This document shows positions 43,367 to 52,255 of a DNA stretch of 64,000 nt, in pieces. Below the pieces are notes generated by a model, which was not told the DNA's origin, made no database searches, and saw only the letters and a list, made by a program, of their open reading frames with translations. This stretch comes from Pelomonas baiyunensis (GTDB lineage: Bacteria; Pseudomonadota; Gammaproteobacteria; Burkholderiales; Burkholderiaceae_C): NCBI RefSeq assembly GCF_043555935.1, contig NZ_JBIGIB010000001.1, positions 1,302,001 to 1,366,000 on the forward strand. Direction: 5' to 3'. Position numbers and translations under genes: made by a program. Position 1 is the stretch's first letter; the number at the start of each line of letters is the position of its first letter.

Positions 43367-43800
43367 CCGGCGCACGTCGGCTGATGGCGGCGCTGTTGGC
43401 GCTGTGCGCCAGCGCAGGCCGGGCCGACGACGGCGCGGCCTCGGCGCCCGCAGCAGCAGCAGCCAGCAGTGCGGGCCAGCGCGTCACCACCAAGATCGTG
43501 CGCAGCGTGGACGGCCGGCGGGACTGGGAAGGCTCTTACGCCATCGCCTCGGCCACCCGCAAGCTGAACCTGTTCTGCCTCAAATCTGACACCGGCCGTT
43601 GCGGCTTTCGGGTGATCGATGCCCGCAAGAGCGGTGCGGCACCCTCCGGCTCTTGGGACCTGGAGGTGGAATGGATCGGCCTGCCGGTGGGTGCCCACGC
43701 GGAGCGCGTGCTGAAGGGCGAGGCTTACGCCGTGTGTGTGCGGCCGGATGTGGGCCGCGACGACGCCTGTGAACCGAGCACCGCGCTGACCGCCTTCTGA
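43363..43800 (+). CDS. Exported protein of unknown function
   Basis: A 145-residue protein with an N-terminal signal peptide (LMAALLALCASAGRA) and an Ala/Ser-rich linker before a domain of about 100 residues containing four cysteines (FCLK, RCGF, VCVR, DACEP), suggesting disulfides in the periplasm. I do not recognise a family. It overlaps orn by four bases (ATGA) and precedes the PabB-PabC gene by 11 bases, so it is probably in one transcript with both. Confidence 0.65.
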   Translation: MTGARRLMAALLALCASAGRADDGAASAPAAAAASSAGQRVTTKIVRSVDGRRDWEGSYAIASATRKLNLFCLKSDTGRCGFRVIDARKSGAAPSGSWDLEVEWIGLPVGAHAERVLKGEAYAVCVRPDVGRDDACEPSTALTAF

Positions 43801-43811
43801 CAGAGCGCCGG

Positions 43812-45581
43812 ATGCTGCACGCGGCCTTTGACTTCCCGCGCCACCCGCTGGCCCGCGAGGACGGCGAGCGTCTGCGGGGCGTCTGGCACACACCGCCCAG
43901 CCGCTGGCTGCGCGCCGGCTCGGCCGGCGAGGTGCGTGCGGTCATTGACCAGGCGGAGGCCGCGGCGCGCGCCGGCGCTTGGGTGCTGGGCGGCCTGCGC
44001 TATGAAGCAGCTGCGGCGCTGGACACGACGCTGGCCACCCACCCCGTGCGCGGTCCGCTGGCGGAGTTCGCCGTTTACGACCACGCGCCCGAGCCCTGGC
44101 CCGAGACCCTGGCCGCGTACACCGGGCTGTTGAACTGGCAGGACAGTGAGCCCGACGCAACCAGCGCGATCGAGCGCATCCGCGACTACATCCGCGCCGG
44201 GGACTGCTACCAGGTCAACCTGACCACCCGGTTCCGGGCGGCCACCCCGGCGCCCGACGCCGAGCAGATCTTCCTCGCCCTGCATGCCAGCCAGCCCGGC
44301 GGCTTCTGCCTGTTCCTGCGAGACGCGCAGGGCGGCGGGGGCGTGGCCAGCGTGTCGCCTGAGCTGTTTTTTGACTGGCGGCCGGTGCCCGGCGCGCGGG
44401 CAAGCTGGCTGCTGGCCACGCAGCCGATGAAGGGCACCACGCCCCGCGGCCGGGACCGCGTGGAGGACGAAGCCGCCCAGGCCCACCTGCGCACCAGCGA
44501 GAAAGAGCGGGCCGAGAACCTGATGATCGTGGACCTGCTGCGCAACGACCTGAGCCGCGTCGCGCAACTGGGCACGGTGCGGGTGCCCCGTTTGTTCGAG
44601 CTGCACGCGTTGCCCACGGTCTGGCAGATGACGTCCACCGTCACGGCGGTGAGCCGGGCGGGCCTGTCGTTGGCCGACGTCTTTGCGGCGCTGTTTCCCT
44701 GCGGTTCGGTCACGGGAGCGCCCAAGGTGCGGGCGATGCAGGTCATCCGTGAGTTGGAGTCTTCGCCGCGGGGCTGGTACTGCGGCGCGCTGGGCCTGAT
44801 CCAGCCGGGCGGCGTGGCCACGTTCAACGTGCCGATCCGGACAGTGGAGATCAGCGCTTACGCGTTGACCTGTGGCCTGGGCAGCGCCATCACGCTGGAC
44901 AGCGACCCCGCCGCGGAAATTGCCGAATGGCGCGCCAAGGCCCGGTTCCTGGCGCGTGCGGAGGCACCGGTGGAGGCCGTGGAGACCCTGAGGCTGGAGG
45001 CCGGCGTGCCGCAGCGGGGCGATGCGCACCTGGCCCGCATGCAGCGCACCGCGCGCCACTTCGGTCTGCGGTTTTCCATCGCGGAGGCGCGGGCTTACCT
45101 CGCGGCGCTGGCCGCCGCGCAGCCCGAGGGGGCCTGGCGGGTGCGCATGACCTGCGATGCCGACGGCCACTTCGCCCATGCCTGCGTGCCCTTCGTGCCC
45201 ACCGCCACGCCGGTGCGGCTGGCGCTGGCCGACCGGCCCATCGCCACGCGCGGGGCGGCGGCCGAATTCCTGGCGCACAAGACCTCGCGCCGTGAGCTCT
45301 ACGCGTTCGACAAGCCGGCGGATGCGTTCGACGTCATCTTGTGGAACGAGGCCGGCGAGTTGACCGAATGCAGCTTCGGCAACCTGGCGGTTCAGCTGGA
45401 CGGCGTTTGGTGGACGCCGCCTTTGGCCGCCGGACTGCTGCCCGGCGTGCTGCGGGCCGAGTTGCTGGCCCAAGGTCGGCTGCGCGAAGCGCCGCTGCAG
45501 CGGGCGGATCTGGACCGCGCCGAAGGGCTGGCGTTCTTCAACAGCCTGCGCGGCTGGCTGCCGGCTCAGCGGCTGAAGTAG
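43812..45581 (+). CDS. Fused aminodeoxychorismate synthase component I / aminodeoxychorismate lyase (PabB-PabC)
   Basis: A 589-residue fusion covering two steps of p-aminobenzoate (folate) synthesis. Residues about 1-370 are the chorismate-binding PabB domain: GDCYQVNLTTRF, FLRDAQGGG, the QPMKGTTPRG loop (the PIKGT-type lysine), ENLMIVDLLRNDLSRV and PCGSVTGAPKVRAM. Residues about 385-589 are a PLP fold-type IV lyase: LEAGVPQRGDAHLARMQRTA, the PLP lysine in LAHKTSRRELY, LWNEAGELTECSFGNLAV and PLAAGLLPGVLRAELL. The glutamine amidotransferase PabA is not in the window. The 3' end overlaps the 3' end of the convergent SDR gene by 16 bases. Confidence 0.93.
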   Translation: MLHAAFDFPRHPLAREDGERLRGVWHTPPSRWLRAGSAGEVRAVIDQAEAAARAGAWVLGGLRYEAAAALDTTLATHPVRGPLAEFAVYDHAPEPWPETLAAYTGLLNWQDSEPDATSAIERIRDYIRAGDCYQVNLTTRFRAATPAPDAEQIFLALHASQPGGFCLFLRDAQGGGGVASVSPELFFDWRPVPGARASWLLATQPMKGTTPRGRDRVEDEAAQAHLRTSEKERAENLMIVDLLRNDLSRVAQLGTVRVPRLFELHALPTVWQMTSTVTAVSRAGLSLADVFAALFPCGSVTGAPKVRAMQVIRELESSPRGWYCGALGLIQPGGVATFNVPIRTVEISAYALTCGLGSAITLDSDPAAEIAEWRAKARFLARAEAPVEAVETLRLEAGVPQRGDAHLARMQRTARHFGLRFSIAEARAYLAALAAAQPEGAWRVRMTCDADGHFAHACVPFVPTATPVRLALADRPIATRGAAAEFLAHKTSRRELYAFDKPADAFDVILWNEAGELTECSFGNLAVQLDGVWWTPPLAAGLLPGVLRAELLAQGRLREAPLQRADLDRAEGLAFFNSLRGWLPAQRLK

Positions 45582-46453
45582 CCAGCCGAGTCCAGGTCCG
45601 CCAGCAACGTCGCGCGGCGCGGGCGCCACTGCAGTTCCTGCTGCGTCCAGTCGCTTTGCGTGGGGTTGTCCAGGGCCGCGAAATGCTGGAACCAGCCGAA
45701 GTGGGCGGCGGCTTCGTCACCCGTCAGGTGGCGCACAGGCAAGCCCAGATGGCGGCCGATGGCCCTGGCGATGTCGACAAACGCGACGCCGGACTCTGCG
45801 GCGCCGTGGTAGCTCACCCCGGTGCGGCCGTGTTCGGCCGCGCGGCGGAACAGCTCGGCCGCATCCAAGCGGTGCACGGCCGGCCAGCGGTTGAGGCCGT
45901 CACCGACGCAAGCCGACACGCCGGTGCGGCGCGCCAGGTCGATCAGCAGCGGCACGAAGCCCCGGTCACCCGGGCCGTGCACCGAAGGCGCCAGCCGCAC
46001 CACGCAGGCGTTCACACCCCGCTCCACCAGCGCCGCCACGGCCTGCTCGGACGCTGACCGCGGGTGGTGGGGCGACGCTGCGGCCGTTTCTTGCGCCATC
46101 GAGCCACCGGCCACCAGTGCCGTGCCGGAGGTGACGACCAACCGGCGCGGGCTGCCAGCCAGGGCGTCGCCCAACGCGGTGACGATGTGGCGGTCGTCCT
46201 CGCAGCTGGCGGCGAATCGGGTGAAGTCGTGGTTGAACGCGGTGTGGATGACCGCGTCGGCCTCGGCCGCCCCGCGGCGCAGGCTGTCCAGGTCGTCGAT
46301 GCTGCCGCGGTGCGCGGCAGCACCCGCGTCGGTCAGGGCCTGCGCGGCGGCGTCTGAGCGGGCCAGACCGGTCACTTGGTGACCGTGGGAAAGCAGTTCT
46401 TGCACAATGGCCGAGCCGATGAAACCGGTCGCGCCCGTCACGAACACATGCAT
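45566..46453 (-). CDS. NAD(P)-binding epimerase-like (extended/atypical SDR) protein
   Basis: A 295-residue Rossmann-fold protein. The cofactor motif TGATGFIGSAIVQEL is at residues 6-20, followed by GSIDDLDSL and VIHTAF as in NAD-dependent epimerases. The usual YxxxK is replaced in the stretch PRSASEQAVAAL, as in an atypical subgroup often annotated as NAD-dependent epimerase/dehydratase or SDR; the reaction is unknown. It diverges from a helix-turn-helix regulator across 104 bases containing two palindromes, a common regulator-target arrangement. Its 3' end lies inside the 3' end of pabBC. Confidence 0.87.
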   Translation of the reverse strand: MHVFVTGATGFIGSAIVQELLSHGHQVTGLARSDAAAQALTDAGAAAHRGSIDDLDSLRRGAAEADAVIHTAFNHDFTRFAASCEDDRHIVTALGDALAGSPRRLVVTSGTALVAGGSMAQETAAASPHHPRSASEQAVAALVERGVNACVVRLAPSVHGPGDRGFVPLLIDLARRTGVSACVGDGLNRWPAVHRLDAAELFRRAAEHGRTGVSYHGAAESGVAFVDIARAIGRHLGLPVRHLTGDEAAAHFGWFQHFAALDNPTQSDWTQQELQWRPRRATLLADLDSAGYFSR

Positions 46454-46479
46454 GGAAACAGTCCTTGCGAAACGTTGAA

Positions 46480-46538
46480 AGTGGCGCCACTGTCGCGAGC
46501 CAGGCCGCGTGCGTGAAGCCGTGAGCGCATACCGGTAT
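46480..46538. promoter_or_regulatory. Two palindromes in the divergent SDR/regulator promoter region
   Basis: AGTGGCGCCACT (46480-46491, 12 bases, perfect) and ATACCGGTAT (46529-46538, 10 bases, perfect) lie in the 104-base gap between the SDR and the XRE/MmyB-type regulator. Either could be the regulator's operator controlling both directions. Confidence 0.4.
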
Positions 46539-46557
46539 TGCCACTACCAGGATCACG

Positions 46558-47385
46558 ATGTCCGTTGTTGAAGACGCCAACCTGCTGGGCCGCTACCTGA
46601 AGGAGCGCCGGTCGCGCCTGGACCCGGCGGCCCTGGGCTTGCCGCTGGCGCGCCGTCGCACGCCCGGGCTGCGGCGGGAGGAGGTGGCGCAGCGTGCGCA
46701 CGTCAGTGCGACTTGGTACACCTGGCTGGAGCAGGGGCGGGGCGGCGCGCCCTCCACCGAGGTGCTGGAGCGTTTGGCCGCTGCCTTGCAGCTGAGCGCG
46801 GTCGAGCGTGAACACCTGTTCCTGCTGGCGCAGAACCGGCCGCCGCAGGTGCGCTTTCAGCCGCCGGCCGCGGTGCCGCCGCGGCTGCAGCGGGTGCTGG
46901 ATGCGCTGACGCAGTGCCCGGCCCTGATCCGCACCGCCACCTGGGACGTGCTGGCCTGGAACCGCGCCTGTGCCATGGTGCTGAACGACTATGCCGCGTT
47001 GCCGCCGGCGCGCCGCAACATCCTTCGGCATCTGTTTGCCAACCCGGCTGCGCGCAGCCGCATGCCCAACTGGGCGCAAGACGCGCGCTTCGTGGTGGCG
47101 GCTTTCCGGGCCGACGCGGCACGGGCTGGTGCCACCGGTGAGGTGCAGGCCTTGGTGGCGGAACTCAGCGCCGTCAGCAGCGAGTTCGCCGCCATGTGGG
47201 CCGAGTTGGAGGTGCGTGGCAATTACGGCGAGGTGGCCAAGCAGATCCAGCACCCGGTGGTCGGCCCGCTGGCGCTGGAGTACACCGGCTTGGTGGTGGA
47301 GGGGCGACCCGACCTGACCTTGGTCGTGTACCACCCGGCCACGCCGGCCGATGCCGAGCGCGTGCGGCAGCTGCTGGGCGCTTGA
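46558..47385 (+). CDS. XRE-type regulator with MmyB-like ligand-binding domain
   Basis: A 275-residue transcription factor. The N-terminal helix-turn-helix is in RRRTPGLRREEVAQRAHVSATWYTWLEQGRG, whose key parts are GLRREEVAQRA and YTWLEQGR, followed by EVLERLAAALQLSAVEREHLFLLA. The C-terminal domain (about residues 110-270; TWDVLAWNRACAMVLNDY, VRGNYGEVAKQIQHPVVG) is the MmyB-like, PAS-related ligand-binding domain, thought in characterised cases to bind fatty acids. It diverges from an SDR gene, as is frequent for this family, and probably controls it. Confidence 0.9.
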   Translation: MSVVEDANLLGRYLKERRSRLDPAALGLPLARRRTPGLRREEVAQRAHVSATWYTWLEQGRGGAPSTEVLERLAAALQLSAVEREHLFLLAQNRPPQVRFQPPAAVPPRLQRVLDALTQCPALIRTATWDVLAWNRACAMVLNDYAALPPARRNILRHLFANPAARSRMPNWAQDARFVVAAFRADAARAGATGEVQALVAELSAVSSEFAAMWAELEVRGNYGEVAKQIQHPVVGPLALEYTGLVVEGRPDLTLVVYHPATPADAERVRQLLGA

Positions 47386-47440
47386 TCGCCGCGTGCGGGC
47401 CGTGTGCTCCGCCATTCATGGCGCCAAGATGTCAAATCGT

Positions 47441-47469
47441 TTGGTGAAAACCCTGAGTTGTGCTACAGT
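47441..47469 (+). promoter_or_regulatory. Candidate sigma-70 promoter of the RNA helicase gene
   Basis: TTGGTG (47441-47446) and TACAGT (47464-47469) with an exact 17-base spacer. Transcription would start near 47476 and leave a leader of about 287 bases before the helicase ATG. Confidence 0.6.
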
Positions 47470-47475
47470 CGTGGG

Positions 47476-47762
47476 CTTCGCCGGGTTGCCCGGTGAATCA
47501 CGTCTCCTCTGACCTCGTTCGACTCCCCAGGTTCTCTGGGCATCGGACTCCGAACACGGATCGGTCGGCGGCGATGAAGCCGTCGCTTTGACTGACTGTT
47601 CCCCCGCGCCGCACCCGGGCTGAAGTATTTGCCCGAGCCGCACGACGCGAGCTATCTGATCTCCCAGCGACTTGTTGCATTCCGAGGGCTTTTTCATGCC
47701 CCTCGGCGCCGCGCGTTGGCTGTTTTCAGCCGCCCCGGCGTGATTGAACGAAAGAACGAAGA
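47476..47762 (+). promoter_or_regulatory. Long 5' leader of the RNA helicase gene
   Basis: The 377 bases between the regulator gene and the helicase hold no long gene. Within the predicted leader is a hairpin CCGAGGGC/GCCCCTCGG (47682-47706, one-base bulge, loop TTTTTCAT) and a short reading frame at 47696-47743. Long structured leaders are known for cold-shock and DEAD-box helicase genes; control by folding here is an inference. Confidence 0.4.
47696..47743 (+). CDS. Possible 15-residue upstream peptide in the helicase leader
   Basis: ATG at 47696 opens MPLGAARWLFSAAPA and stops 19 bases before the helicase ATG. GAGGG at 47684-47688 is seven bases upstream, a good ribosome-binding position, but it lies in the 5' arm of the leader hairpin. 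It could be a translated regulatory peptide or chance. Confidence 0.3.
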   Translation: MPLGAARWLFSAAPA

Positions 47763-49463
<1,701 letters not shown>

Positions 49464-49473
49464 TCGCAGTGCG

Positions 49474-50010
49474 GTGTCTCGGGTGCAACTGCGCCCGATG
49501 ACGCCGGCTGACCTCGACGCCGTGGTAGCGCTTCAGCAGCGCTGCTACGGCGTTGCCTATTGGGAGTCCCGCGAGGCGTTTGCCGCCAAGCTGGCCGCCG
49601 CTGCCGGGCAGGCCTGCTGTTGGGTGGCCGAGCAGGGGGCGCAGCTGATGGCCTACGCGGTGAGCCTGCCGGTGGCATCGGGCGAAGTGCCGCGGCTGCA
49701 CGCCCCCACGGTCAATGCCGCCGCCCGGCCGGCGCAGCTGTACCTGCACGACCTCGCCGTGGCGCCTGAGGCCCGGGCCCATGGCTTGGCCGGGGCGCTG
49801 CTGGCCCGGGTAGCGCAGGCGGCGCACGCGCAGGGCTTGTCGACGCTGGCGCTGGTGGCCGTGCAGGGCTCGGTGCCGTATTGGCGGCGCCACGGCTTCA
49901 CGCCGGCCGACCCGGTGCCAGCTGCGGCCGCAGACGCGCTGATGAGTTTCGGCAGCCAGGCCTGCTATTTGGTGCGGGCCCTCGAGCCGCCCGAAAGGGC
50001 GACGGCATGA
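49474..50010 (+). CDS. GNAT-family N-acetyltransferase
   Basis: A protein of about 178 residues with the GNAT fold: strand one VQLRPMTPADLDAVVALQ, then LYLHDLAVAPEARAHGLAGALLARV, containing the acetyl-CoA pyrophosphate loop of the form Arg/Gln-x-x-Gly-x-Ala (ARAHGLAG), and a C-terminal YWRRHGFTPAD. The acceptor is unknown. I take the GTG at 49474 as the start because it keeps the first beta strand; ATG at 49498 would cut it. It begins ten bases after the helicase stop and overlaps the next gene by four bases. Confidence 0.82.
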   Translation: MSRVQLRPMTPADLDAVVALQQRCYGVAYWESREAFAAKLAAAAGQACCWVAEQGAQLMAYAVSLPVASGEVPRLHAPTVNAAARPAQLYLHDLAVAPEARAHGLAGALLARVAQAAHAQGLSTLALVAVQGSVPYWRRHGFTPADPVPAAAADALMSFGSQACYLVRALEPPERATA

Positions 50011-50621
50011 CGCGCCGCACCGGCCGCCTCGCGCAGTGGGACGACACAAAGGGCTACGGCTTCATCACGCCCGATGCGCCGGGCCGCCCCAAGCTGTTCG
50101 TGCATGTCCAGGCCTTCGGCCCGCGGTCGCAGCGCCCCGTGGTGGGCGAACTTCTCAGCTATGTCGAGGCCCACGATGCCCAGGGCAAGCTGCGCGCGCA
50201 ACAGGTGCGCGCTGTGGCCCCTCGTGTGCCCGCCCCCGCGCGCCGGGCGCGGGACGGCAGCCGGGTGCTGCTGTGGGTGCCGGCGTTTGCCGCCCTTGTG
50301 CTGGCGGTTCGCCTGGTTTGGGGTGTGCCGAACTTCGTGTGGGGTGCGTACACGGCCATGAGCCTGGCCACCTTCATCGTCTACGCGCTGGACAAGCGTG
50401 CGGCGCGGCGCGGCGATTGGCGCGTGGCCGAGAACACCCTGCACGGCCTGGCCCTGCTGTGCGGCTGGCCGGGGGCACTGCTGGCGCAGGAGCTGCTGCG
50501 TCACAAGTCCGTGAAGCCAGCGTTTCGCCGCGTGTTCTGGCTCATGGCGGCCGTGAACGTGCTGGCGTTCGTGCTGCTGACGACACCGCTGCTGCACGCA
50601 GCCTGGCAACTCGCGGCCTGA
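50007..50621 (+). CDS. Cold-shock domain fused to DUF1294 membrane domain
   Basis: A 204-residue two-part protein. Residues 1-70 are a cold-shock/OB domain with RNP-like motifs (KGYGFITPD and KLFVHVQAF). Residues about 90-204 form the DUF1294 domain with four hydrophobic segments, including YTAMSLATFIVYALDKRAARRGDWRVAE (core Y-A-x-DKRAA) and AENTLHGLALLCGWPGALLAQ. This fusion is known but its function is not. A nucleic-acid-binding head on a membrane anchor would place bound RNA or DNA at the membrane. It overlaps the GNAT gene by four bases and may be cotranscribed with the helicase. Confidence 0.9.
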   Translation: MTRRTGRLAQWDDTKGYGFITPDAPGRPKLFVHVQAFGPRSQRPVVGELLSYVEAHDAQGKLRAQQVRAVAPRVPAPARRARDGSRVLLWVPAFAALVLAVRLVWGVPNFVWGAYTAMSLATFIVYALDKRAARRGDWRVAENTLHGLALLCGWPGALLAQELLRHKSVKPAFRRVFWLMAAVNVLAFVLLTTPLLHAAWQLAA

Positions 50622-50629
50622 GCGCGCCG

Positions 50630-50643
50630 GGCCAGGCCTGGCC
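50630..50643. terminator. Perfect palindrome between convergent genes
   Basis: GGCCAGGCCTGGCC, 14 bases, in the 29-base gap between the cold-shock/DUF1294 gene and the convergent hydratase gene. It resembles the palindrome at 14531-14546. No T run; terminator role tentative. Confidence 0.4.
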
Positions 50644-50650
50644 GCACCGG

Positions 50651-51313
50651 TCAGAAGCGGAGTTCGCCCAGCCCCTCGATGTTCAGCGAGCCGTGCGCGC
50701 TGCCCGACACCGGGTGCAAGCCCGCCCATGCGCCCGTGGTGACGACCGTGCCCGCCTGGATGGGCTGTCCGAGGCTGGCCCCATGCGCCCGCCAGGCGGG
50801 CAGCACGGCGGCCGGGTTGGCCAGCGCATGGCCTCCGCAGCCGCGAATTTCAGGTTGGCCCGCCAGGGCCAGGCACCAGTTCCGCGTGCCCCAGTCCAGC
50901 TCTTGCCAGGGCTGCCAGGGGCCGAGCCACCAGCCGGCGTTGGACTGGAAGTCGGCCATGCGCAGCAGGGCGGGGGCGTCCAGCCCTTGCTCCCAGCGGG
51001 AGGCGATGCATTCCACCGCGGCGCACATCGCTTCCGGCTCACCTTGCGCATCCACGCGAAGGGCCACCTCCACCTCCAACCCGATCAGGGCCGTGCCTGA
51101 GGCCGGCGCCACGGGCGAATGGCTGAACGGGCCTTGCGCCGCCGCGCCGCCCGACTTCCACCGCGTGCGCGGCCAGCCCAGCGCGGCGGCCACACCTTCC
51201 TGCACGGCGTAGGCGTCAGCCTCGGTGCGCACCACGTGCGTCCAGTCGTCGGCGTTCAGGCGGGTGGCGTGGCGGTGGGCGTGCACCAGGTGGTCGATGA
51301 GCGAGGCGATCAT
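50651..51313 (-). CDS. FAH-fold hydratase (2-keto-4-pentenoate hydratase-like)
   Basis: A 220-residue protein of the fumarylacetoacetate-hydrolase fold, closest to MhpD-type 2-keto-4-pentenoate/2-oxohepta-3-ene-1,7-dioate hydratases, which add water to dienoate products of meta-cleavage. Seen are GWPRTRWKSGG, the acidic metal-binding strand IGLEVEVALRV, MADFQSNAGWWLGP and VVTTGAWAGLHPV (the VxTG-x-x-x-G pattern). It is somewhat short and no aromatic meta-cleavage genes surround it, although the next minus-strand gene encodes an extradiol-type dioxygenase. ATG at 51313 is used; an in-frame ATG lies at 51358. Confidence 0.78.
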   Translation of the reverse strand: MIASLIDHLVHAHRHATRLNADDWTHVVRTEADAYAVQEGVAAALGWPRTRWKSGGAAAQGPFSHSPVAPASGTALIGLEVEVALRVDAQGEPEAMCAAVECIASRWEQGLDAPALLRMADFQSNAGWWLGPWQPWQELDWGTRNWCLALAGQPEIRGCGGHALANPAAVLPAWRAHGASLGQPIQAGTVVTTGAWAGLHPVSGSAHGSLNIEGLGELRF

Positions 51314-51361
51314 GTCGCGAGTGTCGCGCGACAGGCCGCGCACGGGCCTGTGCGGCACCGC

Positions 51362-52156
51362 TCAGCCGAAGCGAAAACTCGACGCCGTGATGCCACCGAG
51401 GTACTCGGTCTCGTGATAGTTGCAACTGCCCGCCTCGCCCTCGGCGGCGCCGGCGGCCACCATCAGCGGCAGCAGGTGTTCTTCCCGGGCGTGGGCTTGG
51501 CGTGCAGCGGGGGCTTGCGCCCAGGCCCGCAGTCGCTCGGCCCGGCCTTCGGGCGAGAGCAGGGCGCTTTGAAGCCAGGCATCGAACGCGACCGACGGTG
51601 CCTGCCCGCGGCCGTTGAACATCAGGCCCAGGTTGTGGAAGCTGAACCCGCTGCCCAGGATGAGCACGCCTTCGTCGCGCAGCGGCGCGAGCGCCCGGCC
51701 CAGGGCCAGGTGTTCGGCGGGGTCCAGCCCCTGCTTCAGCGACAGCTGCACCACCGGCACGTTGGCCTGCGGGTACATGGGCACCAGCGTGCAGAAGGCG
51801 CCGTGGTCAAAGCCGCGCTGGGCGTCGCGCGCGGCCGGCAGGCCGGCCGCCTCGATCAGCGCCACCACGCGTTCGGCCAGCGCCGGGTCGCCGGGCGCGG
51901 GGTACTGAACCTCGTAGGTGTGGGGCGGAAAGCCGCTGTAGTCGTACAGCATGCCGGGGCGCGCGGCCGTCTGCACCGTGAAGGCCGGTGCTTCCCAGTG
52001 GGCTGAGATCATCAAGATCGCCCGGGGCGCCTCAGGCAGGGCCGAGGGCACGGCCTGCAACGACGCTTCCAGCTGGGCGTGCGCCTGGCGGAAGTCGCCA
52101 TCCATCCAGGGCCAGGGGCCGCCGCCATGGGAGAGGAAGTAGGTGGGCTGTTTCAT
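51362..52156 (-). CDS. DODA-type extradiol ring-opening dioxygenase
   Basis: A 264-residue LigB-fold protein of the class III extradiol dioxygenases (YgiD/DODA group). FLSHGGGP at residues 7-14, ISAHWE near residue 50, and GFDHGAFCTLVPMYP near 115 supply the metal histidines; GSGFSFHNLG and NYHETEYLGG near the C-terminus are family-typical. Characterised members open DOPA, but most bacterial copies have unknown substrates; its old name stizolobate synthase appears in databases. It lies 48 bases upstream of the hydratase gene on the same strand, an order consistent with ring cleavage followed by hydration. It diverges from the condensin operon. Confidence 0.9.
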   Translation of the reverse strand: MKQPTYFLSHGGGPWPWMDGDFRQAHAQLEASLQAVPSALPEAPRAILMISAHWEAPAFTVQTAARPGMLYDYSGFPPHTYEVQYPAPGDPALAERVVALIEAAGLPAARDAQRGFDHGAFCTLVPMYPQANVPVVQLSLKQGLDPAEHLALGRALAPLRDEGVLILGSGFSFHNLGLMFNGRGQAPSVAFDAWLQSALLSPEGRAERLRAWAQAPAARQAHAREEHLLPLMVAAGAAEGEAGSCNYHETEYLGGITASSFRFG

Positions 52157-52240
52157 GGTGCCGCCAGTGTGGAGCGCTGTCCCTGGGGCGGGGTTCAAGC
52201 CAGCCGCCGGCACCGCTCAAACCGGCTGAATGGCGCCGAC

Positions 52241-52246
52241 GATAAT
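52241..52246 (+). promoter_or_regulatory. Candidate -10 element of the condensin operon
   Basis: GATAAT lies nine bases before the ATG at 52256, with no ribosome-binding site between them and only a weak upstream match (TCAAAC at 52217-52222, 18-base spacer). If used, transcription would start at or just before the ATG. Confidence 0.4.
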
Positions 52247-52255
52247 CCGCGCCCC

